Shown here: piece by piece, positions 63,874 to 64,000 of the stretch
How positions within the stretch are numbered: the stretch's first letter is position 1
How the letters are laid out: each line of letters begins with the position of its first letter
Origin: Peristeroidobacter agariperforans
GTDB taxonomy: Bacteria; Pseudomonadota; Gammaproteobacteria; Steroidobacterales; Steroidobacteraceae
Assembly: GCF_004138335.1 (NCBI RefSeq)
Contig: NZ_RYFW01000005.1
Location: 274,697-338,696, forward strand
Length of the DNA: 64,000 nucleotides
Direction of reading: 5' to 3'
Program-made: the position numbers and the translations under genes
The notes under the pieces: generated by a model
The model's input: the letters and a program-made list of their open reading frames with translations, nothing else
What the model was told of the DNA's origin: nothing
Database searches by the model: none

Positions 63874-64000
63874 TGTCAACGGTCATTCAAATTTCCCCAT
63901 CTGCGGTCATTGAGAATTCCTCACCCACCCGCCCGGTCCTCAGTTAATCGTGGTGGTGGGTTCCTCTGAGCGAATCAACCCGGCCTTGAGCTTCTCCTTC
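63874..64000 (-). mobile_element. End of an IS21-family insertion element (truncated by the window)
   Basis: The element begins with TGTCAACGGTCATTCAAAT, and a second related copy of the GCGGTCATTGAG type follows about 25 bp on; multiple terminal repeats are typical of IS21. Inside lies the C-terminal end of an istB-like frame. Confidence 0.7.
63940..64000 (-). CDS. istB: IstB-like ATPase of IS21 family, C-terminal end only (partial)
   Basis: Nineteen residues (KEKLKAGLIRSEEPTTTIN) and a TGA are visible. The KEKLKAG stretch is the usual end of IstB helper ATPases. The rest lies outside the window. It fits the adjacent IS21-type terminal repeat. Confidence 0.6.
   Translation of the reverse strand, partial: KEKLKAGLIRSEEPTTTIN

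Noticed and set aside
1..64000. CRISPR arrays or rRNA genes
   Set aside because: No regularly spaced repeats and no rRNA-like sequence were seen on reading the window.

Overview
The window is GC-rich, densely coded chromosomal DNA from a Gammaproteobacterium. The gene set includes a complete ccmABCDEFGHI operon, a YbiI-type DksA/TraR protein, PilZ next to a holB-like end, FadJ, sigma-54/NtrC-type control and large outer-membrane proteins. I would guess a soil or freshwater lineage near Steroidobacter/Nevskiales/Xanthomonadales, but no rRNA or other marker here proves that.

Layout. (1) 1-8.0 kb is ordinary core DNA: a holB tail, pilZ, a double cNMP-binding/rhodanese protein, a FadJ-like beta-oxidation enzyme, an EEP-family hydrolase, an orphan ThsB-like TIR protein, a small hypothetical protein, ybiI, a secreted beta-helix protein and a small exported protein. 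(2) 8.2-29.6 kb is one long minus-strand cluster and the most interesting part of the window. In transcription order it has a c-di-GMP-I (GEMM) riboswitch, a short ORF, an exported coiled-coil protein, three TPR proteins (two of them lipoproteins), a small exported protein, one TolQ/MotA-like and two ExbD/TolR-like channel proteins, and a TonB-like protein with an AgmX/PglI-type C-terminus. Then comes a second c-di-GMP-I riboswitch, a 1866-aa DUF11 surface protein, a 1736-aa protein with three OmpA-like domains and a beta-barrel, and a small lipoprotein. This resembles the Agl-Glt/Nfs envelope machines of Myxococcus (one TolQ, two TolR, AgmX/PglI, TPR lipoproteins). Here it is coupled to giant surface proteins and carries two copies of a second-messenger aptamer.

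(3) 29.8-33.0 kb holds a formate/nitrite transporter followed by a PP2C-kinase fusion, with a sigma-54 promoter and an NtrC-like site upstream. (4) 33-47 kb is mixed metabolism and export: a LysE exporter, an HTTM-like membrane protein divergent from a DCC-family thiol protein, a LysR regulator divergent from panB, two type-B carboxylesterases, two methyltransferases, a GH26-like enzyme with an F5/8C module, an orphan MbtH protein, and a cytochrome c-like lipoprotein with a HupE/UreJ protein. (5) 46.7-52.5 kb is amino-acid catabolism: a threonine dehydratase-like enzyme, LysR, a DUF1611/DgcN-like protein, GltS and HutH. (6) 52.6-60.9 kb is a nitroreductase, a MaoC-like hydratase and the full cytochrome c maturation operon.

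(7) 60.95-64 kb begins with a tRNA-Leu(UAA) gene split in its anticodon loop by a 261-nt group I intron. Its 3' end appears to be the attachment site of an integrated island: a P4-type tyrosine recombinase preceded by GGGGTAGA repeats, a hypothetical protein, two strong palindromes and the end of an IS21-family element cut by the window edge.

Together, the 8-29 kb cluster probably builds a c-di-GMP-regulated, proton-motive-force-driven trans-envelope apparatus for displaying or moving very large surface proteins. That function is inferred from architecture only.
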